From NCBI RefSeq assembly GCF_001025155.1, contig NZ_AP012322.1:496001-560000 (forward strand): a stretch of DNA of 64,000 bases, read 5' to 3'. The DNA comes from Bifidobacterium angulatum DSM 20098 = JCM 7096 (GTDB lineage: Bacteria; Actinomycetota; Actinomycetes; Actinomycetales; Bifidobacteriaceae). The translations under genes and the position numbers were made by a program. Of the stretch, positions 1-8,995 are shown piece by piece. The notes beneath the pieces were generated by a model. It was given only the letters and a program-made list of their open reading frames with translations. It did no database searches and was not told the DNA's origin. Position 1 is the stretch's first letter. Every line of letters starts with the position of its first letter.

Positions 1-633
1 ATCGCACGCGCCCTGGCCAACAAGCCGGAAATCCTCCTGTGCGACGAGGCGACCAGCGCATTGGATCTCGAAACCACCGAAGGCATTCTGGCGTTGCTGC
101 AGCGTATCAACCGCGAACTGGGCATCACCATCGTGTTCATCACCCACCAGCTGGATGTGGCCAAACAGATCTTCGACCGCGTGGCCGTCATGGAAAACGG
201 CGTGGTCGTGGAACAGGGGAGTACCTTCGACGTGTTCAGCGCGCCGAAGCACCCGACCACCAAGGCGCTGGTGGAACGCTACCTTGGCATTCAGGTGCCG
301 CCGCAGCTGGTGCCGTCGCTGCCGGCGGGCACCATCGTGGAGCTGCGATACAAGGGCGATGCCGCATTGGAACCGCTGATCAGCCAGGTGGCGCAGGATT
401 ACGGTGTGAGCATCGACGTGCTGCACGCCAACGTGGAATACTTCGGTTCGCAGGCAATCGGCATTCTGATCGTGCTGGTCGCGGGCGACGGCAAGTCGTT
501 GACGCAGGCGCTCGGCCAGCTAAGAACGCACGTGTACAGCTATCGCGAACTCGACCGCGAACAGTTGGCGGCAGCCGCAGGGGCCACGGAAAGCGCCGGG
601 AACGCTGAATCCGCTGAAGCTAGGGAGGCATGA
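1..633 (+). CDS. metN: Methionine ABC transporter ATP-binding protein, 5'-truncated by the window edge
   Basis: The last 210 residues of a MetN-type ATPase are present. The visible part starts just after the ABC signature: Walker B ILLCDEATSALD, the D-loop, and the H-loop in FITHQ. From about residue 110 comes a C-terminal NIL-type domain (segment EYFGSQAIGILIV), the methionine-sensing regulatory domain of MetN, which by family knowledge inhibits transport when methionine is bound. An Ala/Glu-rich tail of about 20 residues follows. The stop codon overlaps the start of metI (ATGA), so the two are translationally coupled. The Walker A motif lies outside the window. Confidence 0.93.
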   Translation: MARALANKPEILLCDEATSALDLETTEGILALLQRINRELGITIVFITHQLDVAKQIFDRVAVMENGVVVEQGSTFDVFSAPKHPTTKALVERYLGIQVPPQLVPSLPAGTIVELRYKGDAALEPLISQVAQDYGVSIDVLHANVEYFGSQAIGILIVLVAGDGKSLTQALGQLRTHVYSYRELDREQLAAAAGATESAGNAESAEAREA

Positions 634-1298
634 TCGATATGGAAGAGACCTTGCAGATTCTTCAAGAGAATCTCGGTCAGGCATTGCTGGACACGGCCTA
701 TATGGTCATCGTGTCGGCCGTGATCGGCGTGGTGCTGGGCACACTGGTGGCATTGCTGCTGTATTTGACCGAAAACCGTCTGTTCACACCCAATCATGCG
801 CTGAACGTGATCGTCGGATTCATCGTCAACGCCATTCGCTCGTTGCCGTTCCTCATTCTCATGGTCGTGCTCATCCCAGTTGCCCAGTTCCTGCTCGGCG
901 ACCCCTACACGCCGACCGGCGGCGCGATCTCCCTATCGATTGCGGCAGTACCGTTCTTCGCACGTATTGCGGAAAGCGCATTCTCCGAAGTCGACCCGGG
1001 TCTGCTGGAAGCCGCCATCTCCACCGGCGCCACCACACGGCAGATCATTGTCGATGCGGTATTCCCCCAAGCGCTGCCGTCGTTCATCCGCGGCGTGGTA
1101 CTCACCATCATCTCGCTGATCGGCTATTCCGCCATGGTCGGCACCATCGGGGCCGGCGGCATCGGCGACATGGCCATCCAATACGGCTACAACCGCTACG
1201 AAACCGGTGTGCTCGTGGCGATTGTGATCATCCTCATCGTCATCGTGCAGATCATCCAGTGGATCGGCGATGCCATCGCACGCAAAGTGACCCACTGA
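630..1298 (+). CDS. metI: Methionine ABC transporter permease
   Basis: A 222-residue inner-membrane permease of the MetI family, with five or more hydrophobic segments and the cytoplasmic EAA-like loop that docks on the ATPase (GLLEAAISTGATTRQII, about residues 128-144). Length matches the family (about 217). It overlaps metN by 4 nt. The substrate-binding lipoprotein metQ is not on the downstream side and is presumably upstream of the window. Together MetNI imports L- or D-methionine. Confidence 0.93.
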   Translation: MIDMEETLQILQENLGQALLDTAYMVIVSAVIGVVLGTLVALLLYLTENRLFTPNHALNVIVGFIVNAIRSLPFLILMVVLIPVAQFLLGDPYTPTGGAISLSIAAVPFFARIAESAFSEVDPGLLEAAISTGATTRQIIVDAVFPQALPSFIRGVVLTIISLIGYSAMVGTIGAGGIGDMAIQYGYNRYETGVLVAIVIILIVIVQIIQWIGDAIARKVTH

Positions 1299-1381
1299 CG
1301 GGCGGCACGACGGCGCCAGTCGCGTGAAGTGCAGCCAAGTGATAGTGCCAATACAGCAGGTTGAGTAAGGCAGGTTTGTGT

Positions 1382-2557
1382 ATGACTTCGAATGTTTCCC
1401 CGGTCCCGTTCACCACGGTCGCCCAGTCCATTCCGCCGAACGTGTTCGCGGACATGGATCGCAAAGTGGCCGCGGCCGTGGCGGGCGGTGCGGATGTGAT
1501 CGACTTGGCGAAAGGCAACCCGGATGCGTTCCCCGCGGATTTTATTCGTGAAGTCGCCAAAAAGGGCGTGGACGACCCGGCGAACGCCAGGTATTCGCCG
1601 TTCGATGGCAAGCCGAGCTTCCTCAAGGCGGCGCAGGCGTGGTATCGCAATACGTATGATGTCGACCTTGATTGGAAGACGCAGCTGTTCGCCGTGGAAG
1701 GCGCGGTCGATGGCTTGGCCGCACTATTCGCGGTGCTCGTATCGCCTGGAGACGCCGTGGCCTACGCCGACCCCTACTACCCGTCATACCATTGCATGAC
1801 GGTAATGGGCAGAGCTGAGGAAATACTGTTGCCGTCACTGCCGGAACGCGGGTTCCTGCCTGACTTGGATGCGGTTCCTGCGGATACCTGGGATCGCGTG
1901 AAGGTGCTGATCCTGAACTATCCGAACAATCCGACCGGAGCGCAGGCGCCGCGAGGGTTTCTGGAACGTGCCATCGAACTTGCTCGCGAACACCGGTTCG
2001 CCATCGTGCAGGACTTCGCCTATGCGGGGCTTGGCGTACGTGAACAGCAGATCAGCATTCTGTCGCTGCCCGGTGCGTTCGACGTGGCCGTGGAAGTGTG
2101 CTCACTATCGAAAATGTATGCGATGGCCGGCTGGCGTGCCGGTTTCATTGCGGGAAACAGCGACATCGTGAGCCATGTGAAGCAATACCACTACCAGATG
2201 GGTTCCATGATCACCGGCAGTGTGCAGGACGCCGGAGCGGCCGCATTGGAATCCGACCAGAGTTGTGTGCATGAGTTGGCGGAACGTTATGCATTGCGCC
2301 GAAAGATTGTGGCAGGTGGGCTGCGCGAGCTCGGGCTCGACGTATTCGATTCGGACGGCGGCATCTACGCATGGGTGCATGCGCCGGAAGGATTGAACGG
2401 TGAGCAGTTCGCCGACCTGCTGCTGGAACGCGCCGCTGTCGCCGCCTTGCCAGGCACATGCTTCGGCACAGTGGGCGTGGACTACGTGAGGTTCAGCCTG
2501 CTGAAATCGGAGGATCTGCTGCGCGAGGCCGTGCGCCGGGTGGGGCGCGTGCTGTAA
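1382..2557 (+). CDS. PLP-dependent aminotransferase, fold type I (class I/II)
   Basis: A 391-residue aminotransferase. Visible landmarks are NYPNNPTGA in the cofactor-binding region, the FAYAG loop and the Schiff-base lysine in SLSKMYAMAGWRAGF. I start it at ATG 1382, 10 nt after a taaggcagg ribosome site; an in-frame TTG at 1361 is less likely. It resembles aspartate/LL-diaminopimelate/methionine aminotransferases, and the exact substrate cannot be read from sequence. Its place after metNI and before a cystathionine synthase remnant makes a sulfur amino acid or aspartate-family substrate plausible (inference). Confidence 0.85.
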   Translation: MTSNVSPVPFTTVAQSIPPNVFADMDRKVAAAVAGGADVIDLAKGNPDAFPADFIREVAKKGVDDPANARYSPFDGKPSFLKAAQAWYRNTYDVDLDWKTQLFAVEGAVDGLAALFAVLVSPGDAVAYADPYYPSYHCMTVMGRAEEILLPSLPERGFLPDLDAVPADTWDRVKVLILNYPNNPTGAQAPRGFLERAIELAREHRFAIVQDFAYAGLGVREQQISILSLPGAFDVAVEVCSLSKMYAMAGWRAGFIAGNSDIVSHVKQYHYQMGSMITGSVQDAGAAALESDQSCVHELAERYALRRKIVAGGLRELGLDVFDSDGGIYAWVHAPEGLNGEQFADLLLERAAVAALPGTCFGTVGVDYVRFSLLKSEDLLREAVRRVGRVL

Positions 2558-2575
2558 GGCCGTTTTGCTTTTTGA

Positions 2576-2629
2576 AATGCCGTTTCCACAAGGGGAATAA
2601 CATATGACTTTCCCTGCGGGAACGGCATT
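2576..2629 (+). terminator. Hairpin terminator after the aminotransferase gene
   Basis: Near-perfect 12-bp inverted repeat: aatgccgtttcc at 2576-2587 and gggaacggcatt at 2618-2629, followed by tgtta. It lies 19 nt after the aminotransferase stop codon. Confidence 0.6.
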
Positions 2630-2708
2630 GTTATTGGTCGAGAAAATCGTTGATTTTCTGCGTTTTTTCGGCTCGATAACTCCTCATAAATAAGCCCTAT
2701 GACGATTC

Positions 2709-2936
2709 GTGCGCTGTATAGGCAACGGTGATAGGGACGAGCGCGTGACGAACAGCGGAGACTCGCGCTCGCTGATCGTAGACCCGACGCATGTGACGCA
2801 TCGTGAGGTGCCGCAGCGGTATTACGAGGCGGCCGGCGTAGGCGATAATCTGATCCGTCTGTCGATCGGTTTGGAGAACGTCGACGATCTGATAGCCGAC
2901 CTCGACCAAGCCATCGCCGGAGCGTATGCCGCCTGA
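2709..2936 (+). pseudogene. C-terminal remnant of a cystathionine gamma-synthase / O-acetylhomoserine sulfhydrylase-type gene
   Basis: This 75-codon reading frame matches only the last ~65 residues of the Cys/Met metabolism PLP-enzyme family: DSRSLIVDPTHVTHREVP, then GVGDNLIRLSIGLENVDDL and IADLDQAIAGAYAA. These correspond to the family's SLI.P...TH, G...LIRLS.G.E and DLI.DL..A elements. The first ~330 residues, including the catalytic lysine, are absent, and no companion fragment is seen upstream. I read it as a decayed gene tail. Codon composition is like its neighbours. Confidence 0.7.
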
Positions 2937-3088
2937 CCGATACGCCCGACCCGATACGTCTGTCCAGCTCGCGGACAGGCATTGCCCAGCTCCTGGCCAT
3001 GCGAATCGGGCCCATGTTCCGCTCTGATACGCTGAAAAGGTGCGTTGCAACGGATGCAGCGCACCTTTGCAAAGGAAAGGGAGAGGAC

Positions 3089-3976
3089 ATGGGCTTTCTG
3101 CTCACACTTCTTGTCATTGTCATTATTATCGCCGCGCTGTTTCTGTCCACGTTGTTCATCGTGCCGCAGCAGCAGGCCTACATCATCGAACGATTCGGCA
3201 AATTCCACACCGTTCAGTTCGCAGGCATCCATATTCGTATCCCGTTCGTCGACCGTATCGCTATGAAGACGAACATGCGTGTGAACCAGCTTAACGTGCA
3301 GTTGGAAACCAAGACGCTCGACAATGTGTTCGTCACCGTCGTGGCTTCCACACAGTTCCGTGTGGATCCCAGCAATGTGGCCACCGCCTACTATGAGCTG
3401 CGCGATCCAGCCGGCCAGCTGCGCTCCTACATGGAGGATGCGCTGCGTTCCGCCATTCCGGCGCTGACGCTTGACGACGCGTTCTCCCGTAAGGACGATG
3501 TCGCCTTCGATGTGCAGAAGACCGTGGGCAATGAGATGTCTCGTTTCGGTTTCACCGTGGTCAAGACGCTGATCACCGCCATCGACCCGAGCCCGCAGGT
3601 CAAAAGCGCCATGGATTCCATCAATGCGGCCCAGCGTGAGAAGGAGGCCACCCGTCAGCGCGCCGAGGCGCAGCGTATCCAGATCGAGACGCAGGCCGCC
3701 GCCGAGGCTGAAAAGACCCGTTTGCAGGGTGAAGGCCAGGCCAACTACCGCCGTGAGATCGCCAACGGCATCGTCGATCAGATCAAGAGCCTGCAGGCCG
3801 TGGGCATGAACGTGAGCGATGTGAACAACGTGGTGCTGTTCAACCAGTATCTCGACACCATGCGTAATCTCGCCTCCTCGCAGAACACGAAGACGGTTGT
3901 GCTGCCGGCCTCCACGCCGGGAGGTTTCAATGAGATGCGCGATCAGGTCATCGCCGCCATGGAGGCGGGCAAGTAA
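3089..3976 (+). CDS. SPFH/Band 7 (stomatin-like) membrane protein
   Basis: A 295-residue protein with an N-terminal membrane anchor (about residues 3-24), then the SPFH domain beginning IVPQQQAYIIERFGKF, and an Ala/Glu/Gln-rich coiled-coil (about 170-225, with REKEATRQRAEAQ and AAAEAEKTRLQGEGQ), the standard stomatin/QmcA layout. Start chosen at ATG 3089, preceded by aaggaaagggagagg. These proteins form oligomeric scaffolds in membrane microdomains. The NfeD partner often adjacent in bacteria is not here. No operon partner: a terminator follows. Confidence 0.9.
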   Translation: MGFLLTLLVIVIIIAALFLSTLFIVPQQQAYIIERFGKFHTVQFAGIHIRIPFVDRIAMKTNMRVNQLNVQLETKTLDNVFVTVVASTQFRVDPSNVATAYYELRDPAGQLRSYMEDALRSAIPALTLDDAFSRKDDVAFDVQKTVGNEMSRFGFTVVKTLITAIDPSPQVKSAMDSINAAQREKEATRQRAEAQRIQIETQAAAEAEKTRLQGEGQANYRREIANGIVDQIKSLQAVGMNVSDVNNVVLFNQYLDTMRNLASSQNTKTVVLPASTPGGFNEMRDQVIAAMEAGK

Positions 3977-4033
3977 GGCCGGTCAGCTGTAGGCGTGTTC
4001 GGGTTTGCGTGGTTGTGGGCCTGAAATGCTATT

Positions 4034-4064
4034 GGGGCGGTTCAGTTCAAAGCTGAACCGCCCC
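4034..4064 (+). terminator. Hairpin terminator after the SPFH gene
   Basis: Perfect 12-bp inverted repeat (ggggcggttcag 4034-4045, ctgaaccgcccc 4053-4064) with a 7-nt loop and a tail of ttctgtgt, 57 nt after the stop codon. Confidence 0.85.
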
Positions 4065-4278
4065 TTCTGTGTAATGAGCTATATGGCGACTGGGGAGGGG
4101 AAGGGGCATGGGCCGTGCCCGACGAAAATTGCAGCCTGAGCATAATGAGGCTTCCACAGGATTCCCGATGCCTGGTGCCTTGATGCTTGATGGCTTGGCG
4201 TCAGAAGTAATAGCATGTGGGCAGGGCATGTGTCGAGCGTTTGCATGTATATTCCTGATGCTGTTGTGGGCATGGGGG
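4065..4278. other. Intergenic stretch with no recognisable gene
   Basis: Part of the 567-bp gap between two convergent genes (SPFH stop 3976, lyase stop 4544). The reading frames here have no family resemblance, no ribosome site and unusual composition. I see nothing beyond the terminator before it and the palindromic element after it. Confidence 0.5.
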
Positions 4279-4416
4279 ATTCCGTAGGTGGTTTTTGCAT
4301 TCCGTAGGAGGGTATGGCGGGATAACGGTTTTGGGAAATGGCTTGACTGAGGCCATTTCCCGGTGGCGGTTCCGCGGGCAACCACCTACGGAACCGCAAA
4401 ACCACCTACGGAATGC
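4278..4416. repeat. Nested palindromic element with four TTCCGTAGG units (+ + - -)
   Basis: Outer arms: gattccgtaggtgg... at 4279-4298 and its inverted copy at 4396-4416 (...ccacctacggaatgc). A second, diverged + unit (attccgtaggaggg) begins at 4299 and a second - unit (aaccacctacggaacc) lies at 4380-4395. At the centre is a perfect 10-bp hairpin, gggaaatggc 4333-4342 and gccatttccc 4352-4361. The transcript from either strand would fold into a long stem. It sits between convergent genes, so it could serve as a bidirectional terminator, but the repeated unit order suggests a dispersed repeat. Confidence 0.75.
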
Positions 4417-4543
4417 AGTATTGATGGCAATAATCCATATTCCTGCGGAGAAATCAAGCCTCTCCCCAAAAAATACCGAAAGGCGTTGCCGGAGTGAAGG
4501 TTGTGGAAGTCCTGCAATCCTCGCTCCGACAGCACGCTGTTTG

Positions 4544-5791
4544 TTACAACAGCCCATCCTCGTGCAATGCCACATACATGCGGTCGAAGCAATTGCGCAG
4601 CAGCGGTCGCGGCATGGCGAAGTTCATGCGTACGCACCCCTGACCAATCGTGCCGCATTCCTTGCCGTCGGTAAGCGCCACCTTGGCCCTGTCGAGGAAA
4701 TACGCCGCCGGGTCGGTAATGCCGAGCGGCTTGAAATCGAGCCATGCGATGTACGTGCCCTGTGGTTTCACATAGCCGACCTTGTTGAATCGTCCGTGCA
4801 TTTCCTCATCGACCAACGTGAAGTTGCGCTTCACATACTGCAACGCATCCTGAAACCAGGGGTCTCCCTCGTTGTAGGCGGTGGTGGTGGCGATGGCGCC
4901 GATGGTCGCGGTCTGGTGTTCGCTCCATTCGGCGCGATCCATCCACATGGTCAGGTCGTCCGGATTGGTGAGCAGCACCTGCGCGCATTTCGTGCCGGGA
5001 ATGTTGAAGGATTTGGAGGCACTGGTCGCGGTCATGGACTGCATGGCGGCCTGTTCGCTGATGGTGGCGAAGGGGATGTGCGTGTAGCCGTCGAATACGA
5101 ATGGCGCATGGATCTCATCGGAGAAGATGCGCGCATCGTATGCGGCGGCAAGGTCGGAGATTCGCTGTTCCTCGTCAAGCGTAAGCACCTTGCCGATCGG
5201 GTTGTGCGGGTTGCACAGCACGAACGCCTTGCATCCGTTGCGGAACGCCTGCTCGATGGCATCGAAGTCGAAGGCCCATGCGTCGCCGTCCTGCAGCATG
5301 TCGATTTCTATCACGTCGATGTTGTATAGGCGCGGCACGCTCAGGAACGGCATGTAGGCCGGCGTCGGCACGATCACCGAATTGCCTGCGCCGACGATTT
5401 CACGCAGGAAGATCTCATACGCTTCGAGCACGTCGGGAACCGGTCGGATGATGTCCGGGCTTACATTCCAGCCGTAATGGTCTTTCTGCCACTTGGCGCA
5501 GGCTTCGGCCACACGGCGTTTCCATGGGTCGGGGATGTAGCCGAGCTTGCAATGGTCGCAGGCGTTGTCGATGGCCTGCTGGATGCAGGGCGCCAGGCCG
5601 TAGTCCATTTCGGCGATGAACGCGCCGATGCAACCGGGGTAGCGGGTCCACTTGTCGCCGCCGATGGCCGCCAGGTCCGCGGCGGAAGTGCGGTCGATGG
5701 CTTCCGCGTCGAAACCTGATGTGTTCGCCTGCTCATGGCAGTGGGTTGCGGTGGCGGCCGGATCTGTTGAAGTCATGCTGATATCGCTCAT
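4544..5791 (-). CDS. patB: PatB/MalY-type C-S lyase (cystathionine beta-lyase-like aminotransferase)
   Basis: A 415-residue fold-type I PLP enzyme of the MalY/PatB family, which cleaves cystathionine or cysteine S-conjugates by beta-elimination. Visible: the N-terminal block DKWTRYPG...IAEMDYGLAP, CNPHNPIGK in the cofactor region, FSDEIHAPF, and the PLP lysine in TATSASKSFNIPGTKCA. Length is slightly above the usual 380-390 because of a ~30-residue N-terminal extension; an internal ATG at 5776 is a possible alternative start. A LysR regulator gene lies directly upstream on the same strand and is a natural candidate regulator (inference). A -10-like tataag lies on the minus strand at 5873-5868. 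Confidence 0.88.
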   Translation of the reverse strand: MSDISMTSTDPAATATHCHEQANTSGFDAEAIDRTSAADLAAIGGDKWTRYPGCIGAFIAEMDYGLAPCIQQAIDNACDHCKLGYIPDPWKRRVAEACAKWQKDHYGWNVSPDIIRPVPDVLEAYEIFLREIVGAGNSVIVPTPAYMPFLSVPRLYNIDVIEIDMLQDGDAWAFDFDAIEQAFRNGCKAFVLCNPHNPIGKVLTLDEEQRISDLAAAYDARIFSDEIHAPFVFDGYTHIPFATISEQAAMQSMTATSASKSFNIPGTKCAQVLLTNPDDLTMWMDRAEWSEHQTATIGAIATTTAYNEGDPWFQDALQYVKRNFTLVDEEMHGRFNKVGYVKPQGTYIAWLDFKPLGITDPAAYFLDRAKVALTDGKECGTIGQGCVRMNFAMPRPLLRNCFDRMYVALHEDGLL

Positions 5792-5928
5792 ACCTTCAGC
5801 ATGCGTGATGCGCGGCGTGGAAGCGAGGGTGTTCCTCCGCCGGATTGTTTGGCTGCTATGAACTTTGCTTATATCACAGGGTGTTTTTACGCAAGAGGAT
5901 GCCAGGGCTCGTCATAAAACTTTGAGCC

Positions 5929-5998
5929 GACTGCTGTGAACCGACTGCTGTGAACTGACTGTTTTGAATCGACTGCTGTGAACCGACTGCTGTGAATC
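5929..5998. repeat. Five tandem 14-bp repeats upstream of patB
   Basis: Five consecutive 14-bp units of consensus gactgctgtgaacc: 5929-5942, 5943-5956, 5957-5970 (diverged: gactgttttgaatc), 5971-5984 and 5985-5998, then a partial gacc. They start 6 nt past the lysR stop codon and lie about 55 bp upstream of the putative patB -10. Not a CRISPR: there are no spacers. Confidence 0.9.
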
Positions 5999-6004
5999 GA
6001 CCGG

Positions 6005-6937
6005 TTAACATACCGGTTCGAGATACTGCCTGGATGCTTTGCCGATTTCCCGCCGCACCTGTGCGATGGCGGGGCGGTCGTCGCCGTTCCGGGCAACGAA
6101 GCAGACCTGGCGGAATGCGTTGGCGTCTCTGATCGGGCATGCGGCAAGATCGCCCCGCAACCCCGCCATGGTCGCCAAACGCGGCACGATGGATACGCCC
6201 ATACCGACCTCGACCAGATTCTGCGTGGCCCAGTAGTCATCGGTCGAATGCGTGATATTCGGCGAGAATCCCGCCGCTTTCGCCAAGGAGACGAGATTGG
6301 CTTGGCAGGTTTCGCAGCCGGCGATCCATGACTCGTCGCAAGCTTCGCTCAGATTCACCGGCTCCTGGGTACGCCGGTATGTTGCGGCGATGCTGCTGGA
6401 AGCGCCGACCAGCAGCATCAGGGGGTCGATGCCGAAGCATTCGGTGTTAAGGTCGGTGGAATCGTCCATGCCGGGCAGCGAATTGTATCGGAATGTGATT
6501 GCGCAATCCGCAAGGCCCTGATGCAATGCCTTGACCGCCTCCGGCGGTTCCATCTGCATAAGGCTGACGCGGATGTCGGTCGATTTGCTGATATGCACCA
6601 GTACGCGTGCCACGAACGACGAGCACACCGATGGGGGAGCGACGAGCCGGATATGCGTGGAGCCGTTGCGCCGGTATTCCTCAAGATCTTTGCCTGCCTG
6701 AGCAAGACGGTTTTCGATGAGCTGGCCATGACGGGCGAGGATTCTGCCCGCCGGCGTCAGCTCCACGCCATGCGAGGTGCGGTCTACAAGGCTTACGCCG
6801 AGTTCGGTCTCGCATTTTCTGATCTGCTGGCTGATGGCGGGCTGCGACCAACCCATGTCGCGGGCGGCGGCCGAGAACGAGCCAAGCTGTTCGATGGTCC
6901 ACAAGGTCACTAGGGTCTGTGGATTCAGCCGTTGCAT
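6005..6937 (-). CDS. LysR-family transcriptional regulator
   Basis: A 310-residue LysR regulator. N-terminal winged helix-turn-helix at about residues 3-62 (LGSFSAAARDMGWSQPAISQQIRK, then LVDRTSHGVELTPAG), followed by the two-lobed effector-binding domain (IRLVAPPSVCSSFVARVL..., about 90-300). The start at 6937 has aaaggacag 7 nt upstream; the frame remains open further upstream without a better start. It probably controls patB, which follows on the same strand, with the 14-bp repeats between them. The effector is unknown; sulfur metabolites are common effectors of such neighbours. Confidence 0.88.
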   Translation of the reverse strand: MQRLNPQTLVTLWTIEQLGSFSAAARDMGWSQPAISQQIRKCETELGVSLVDRTSHGVELTPAGRILARHGQLIENRLAQAGKDLEEYRRNGSTHIRLVAPPSVCSSFVARVLVHISKSTDIRVSLMQMEPPEAVKALHQGLADCAITFRYNSLPGMDDSTDLNTECFGIDPLMLLVGASSSIAATYRRTQEPVNLSEACDESWIAGCETCQANLVSLAKAAGFSPNITHSTDDYWATQNLVEVGMGVSIVPRLATMAGLRGDLAACPIRDANAFRQVCFVARNGDDRPAIAQVRREIGKASRQYLEPVC

Positions 6938-7037
6938 TGGTCTGTCCTTTCGTGTGCTGTTCGCCCGTTGGCAGGCATTGCCTACGTCATCGCCGTCCGC
7001 CGTTGCCCGCAGCGGCGTTCCTGTTGCCGCCGGGCTT

Positions 7038-7886
7038 TCAGCTGTTGAGAAATGCCGGAATGGCCTCGGCCGCCGCATATCCGGCTCGGTACATGCGTTC
7101 CAGGCCCTCATAGGATTTGCTCAGGGTGTTCAGGCCGTATAGGCTTTCCGGCGCGAGAATCAGCACGCGTCCGTCCTGCTCGACCTCTTTGGCCAGCGCC
7201 ACCTCGTCGTTGTAGGTCTGGCATCGGTTCAGTAGGCGTTCCGCCGCCTCCGGGTGCGTGCGCTTGAGAATGGTCGCCGGGCCGATGTCCTTTTTCTGTT
7301 CGCGCAGCACGTCCTTCAATCGCGTCAGAATCACCACCACGCGGTCGTAGCCGTCATCCAATGCTTTTTGCACCGGAATCGGGTCCGCAATGCCGCCGTC
7401 GTAATACGGCACGCCATCGATTACATACGGTTCGCAAGCCAACGGCACCGCCGACGAGGCTTTCATGATGTCGAAATTGTCGTAGCTGACATCCGATTTG
7501 TCGAAATACTTGGTCGACCCGTCCTCGGCGTTGCAGGCGACTACGGTGAAGCCGGTGGGATTGGCCGCGAACGCCTCATAATCGACGGGATATTCGCCGT
7601 CATGGTTGCTCAGCGTGCTGTACATGTAATCCAGATTGGCATAATTGTGGTTTTTGATGTAGCTGTCGAGGCTCGCGTATTCCTTGCGGAAGGCGTATTC
7701 GGTGTAGAACTTGTGGGTGCGGCCATGCTGCTTGGAGATATAGGAGACCATATTCGCGCTGCCTGCGGAAACCCCATAGCAATGGTCGACCATAATGCCG
7801 TCCTCCAGCATGCGGTCCATTACCCCCGCGCCGAAAATCGCGCGGAAGCCGCCGCCAACGTCGATCATCGCTGTTCTATGTGCCAT
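7038..7886 (-). CDS. Patatin-like phospholipase family protein
   Basis: A 282-residue bacterial patatin of the YjjU/RssA-like group. It has the glycine-rich oxyanion motif DVGGGFRAIFGAGV (residues 9-22), the nucleophile elbow GVSAG with Ser40, and the DGG motif with Asp163, so the Ser-Asp dyad is intact. No signal peptide, so it should act in the cytoplasm as an acyl hydrolase; the lipid substrate is unknown. It lies between lysR and murI, all on the minus strand, with gaps of 100 and 169 bp. The 169-bp gap holds nothing I recognise. Confidence 0.88.
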   Translation of the reverse strand: MAHRTAMIDVGGGFRAIFGAGVMDRMLEDGIMVDHCYGVSAGSANMVSYISKQHGRTHKFYTEYAFRKEYASLDSYIKNHNYANLDYMYSTLSNHDGEYPVDYEAFAANPTGFTVVACNAEDGSTKYFDKSDVSYDNFDIMKASSAVPLACEPYVIDGVPYYDGGIADPIPVQKALDDGYDRVVVILTRLKDVLREQKKDIGPATILKRTHPEAAERLLNRCQTYNDEVALAKEVEQDGRVLILAPESLYGLNTLSKSYEGLERMYRAGYAAAEAIPAFLNS

Positions 7887-8055
7887 AGGACTGCCCCTTT
7901 CCTGTTTGCCTATTCAGGGTCTTATGAGGTATTGGCCATGCGCTAGTCGGTGCGATGGCCGTGTTGCTGAGCCAAGCTTATGCCGTTTCGGCGGACATTT
8001 CCGGAAGGCTGTTCGGCCATCGGCGCAAAATGCTGGCGGCGGACGGGGTCGGCGA

Positions 8056-8835
8056 TCAATTGCGGTGCAGCAGGTACGAGGCCAGTTCGGCGGTGCGTGG
8101 GGACGTGTCGGAATTGGCGATCGTAACGCCGCCCTCCGCCCCCTCCGGAGCGAGTTTGCCCAATGATTCCAGCACCACATGCAAATGCCTCACCGTGCCT
8201 TCGTTGCCGTCGATGATCGCGGCGGTGTCGGGCAGCAGTTCGCGGAAATAATCGCGGTAGAACACGAAATGCGTGCATCCAAGCACTACGGAGTCGATGG
8301 TCGGCAGATCGTAGTTGCCGAAATAATGGTGCAGGGTGCGCATTACGGTGTCATGGTCGTCCAGCTGGCCATGCTCGACGATGTTCACCAAGCCGGGGCA
8401 GGGTTCGGGGAAAATCGTGTGGTCCGCCTTGAACCGGTCCATCAGCTTGGCGAATTTGCGCTCGCGCAGGGTGAGCGGCGTGGCGGCGACGATAACGCGC
8501 TGGCGGTGCCCGTGGCCGCGGTCGCAGGCGACTTTGAGCGCCGGTTCCATGCCGATGATCGGGATGTCGTAGGTGTCGCGCAGTGCGTCGGCTGCTGCCG
8601 ATGTGGCGGTGTTGCAGGCGATGACCACGGCCTTCACACCTTGTTTTACGAATTGTTCCACGATGGCGAAGCTGAGATCGCGCACCTGCTGCGGGGTTTT
8701 GGTCCCATATGGCGCATTCGCGGAATCACCGAAATACAGCACCTTTTCGTCCGGCATATCGTGTGCGATTTGCCGGGCCACCGAAATGCCGCCGAGGCCG
8801 GAATCGAATACGCCGATCGGTGCCGTTGAGCTCAT
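8056..8835 (-). CDS. murI: Glutamate racemase
   Basis: A 259-residue MurI, making D-glutamate for peptidoglycan. N-terminal [14 protein letters not shown], both catalytic cysteines in their usual contexts (Cys74 in [10 protein letters not shown] and Cys186 in LGCTHFVF), and [11 protein letters not shown]. The start has gggaagga upstream and a -10-like gataat on the minus strand near 8870-8865. It is divergent from dapF, putting two cell-wall precursor enzymes back to back. Confidence 0.95.
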   Translation of the reverse strand: MSSTAPIGVFDSGLGGISVARQIAHDMPDEKVLYFGDSANAPYGTKTPQQVRDLSFAIVEQFVKQGVKAVVIACNTATSAAADALRDTYDIPIIGMEPALKVACDRGHGHRQRVIVAATPLTLRERKFAKLMDRFKADHTIFPEPCPGLVNIVEHGQLDDHDTVMRTLHHYFGNYDLPTIDSVVLGCTHFVFYRDYFRELLPDTAAIIDGNEGTVRHLHVVLESLGKLAPEGAEGGVTIANSDTSPRTAELASYLLHRN

Positions 8836-8995
8836 ATGCGTTCCTTCCCGTTCATCGAGCCTGGATTATCAGACTCTTTCTAGAGTACTCGCCGCAATGT
8901 GCGGGAATCGTCCCATTGCGCCACTGTAGGCGTTCCTGGCGTGCGGTGCCGGTCGGTATGCGGTGTTGAGCATGGCGACGGGTAGGGTGGGGCGC

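Noticed and set aside
4295..5329. A 344-codon plus-strand frame across the palindromic element and into patB
   Set aside because: Most of it is antisense to patB, and the remainder reads through an inverted repeat; not a credible gene.
5929..5998. Possible CRISPR array
   Set aside because: Units are 14 bp and directly abutting, without spacers; no cas genes are in the window.
7887..8055. Remnant gene downstream of murI
   Set aside because: Open frames there are continuations of antisense frames through murI; no family motif is visible.
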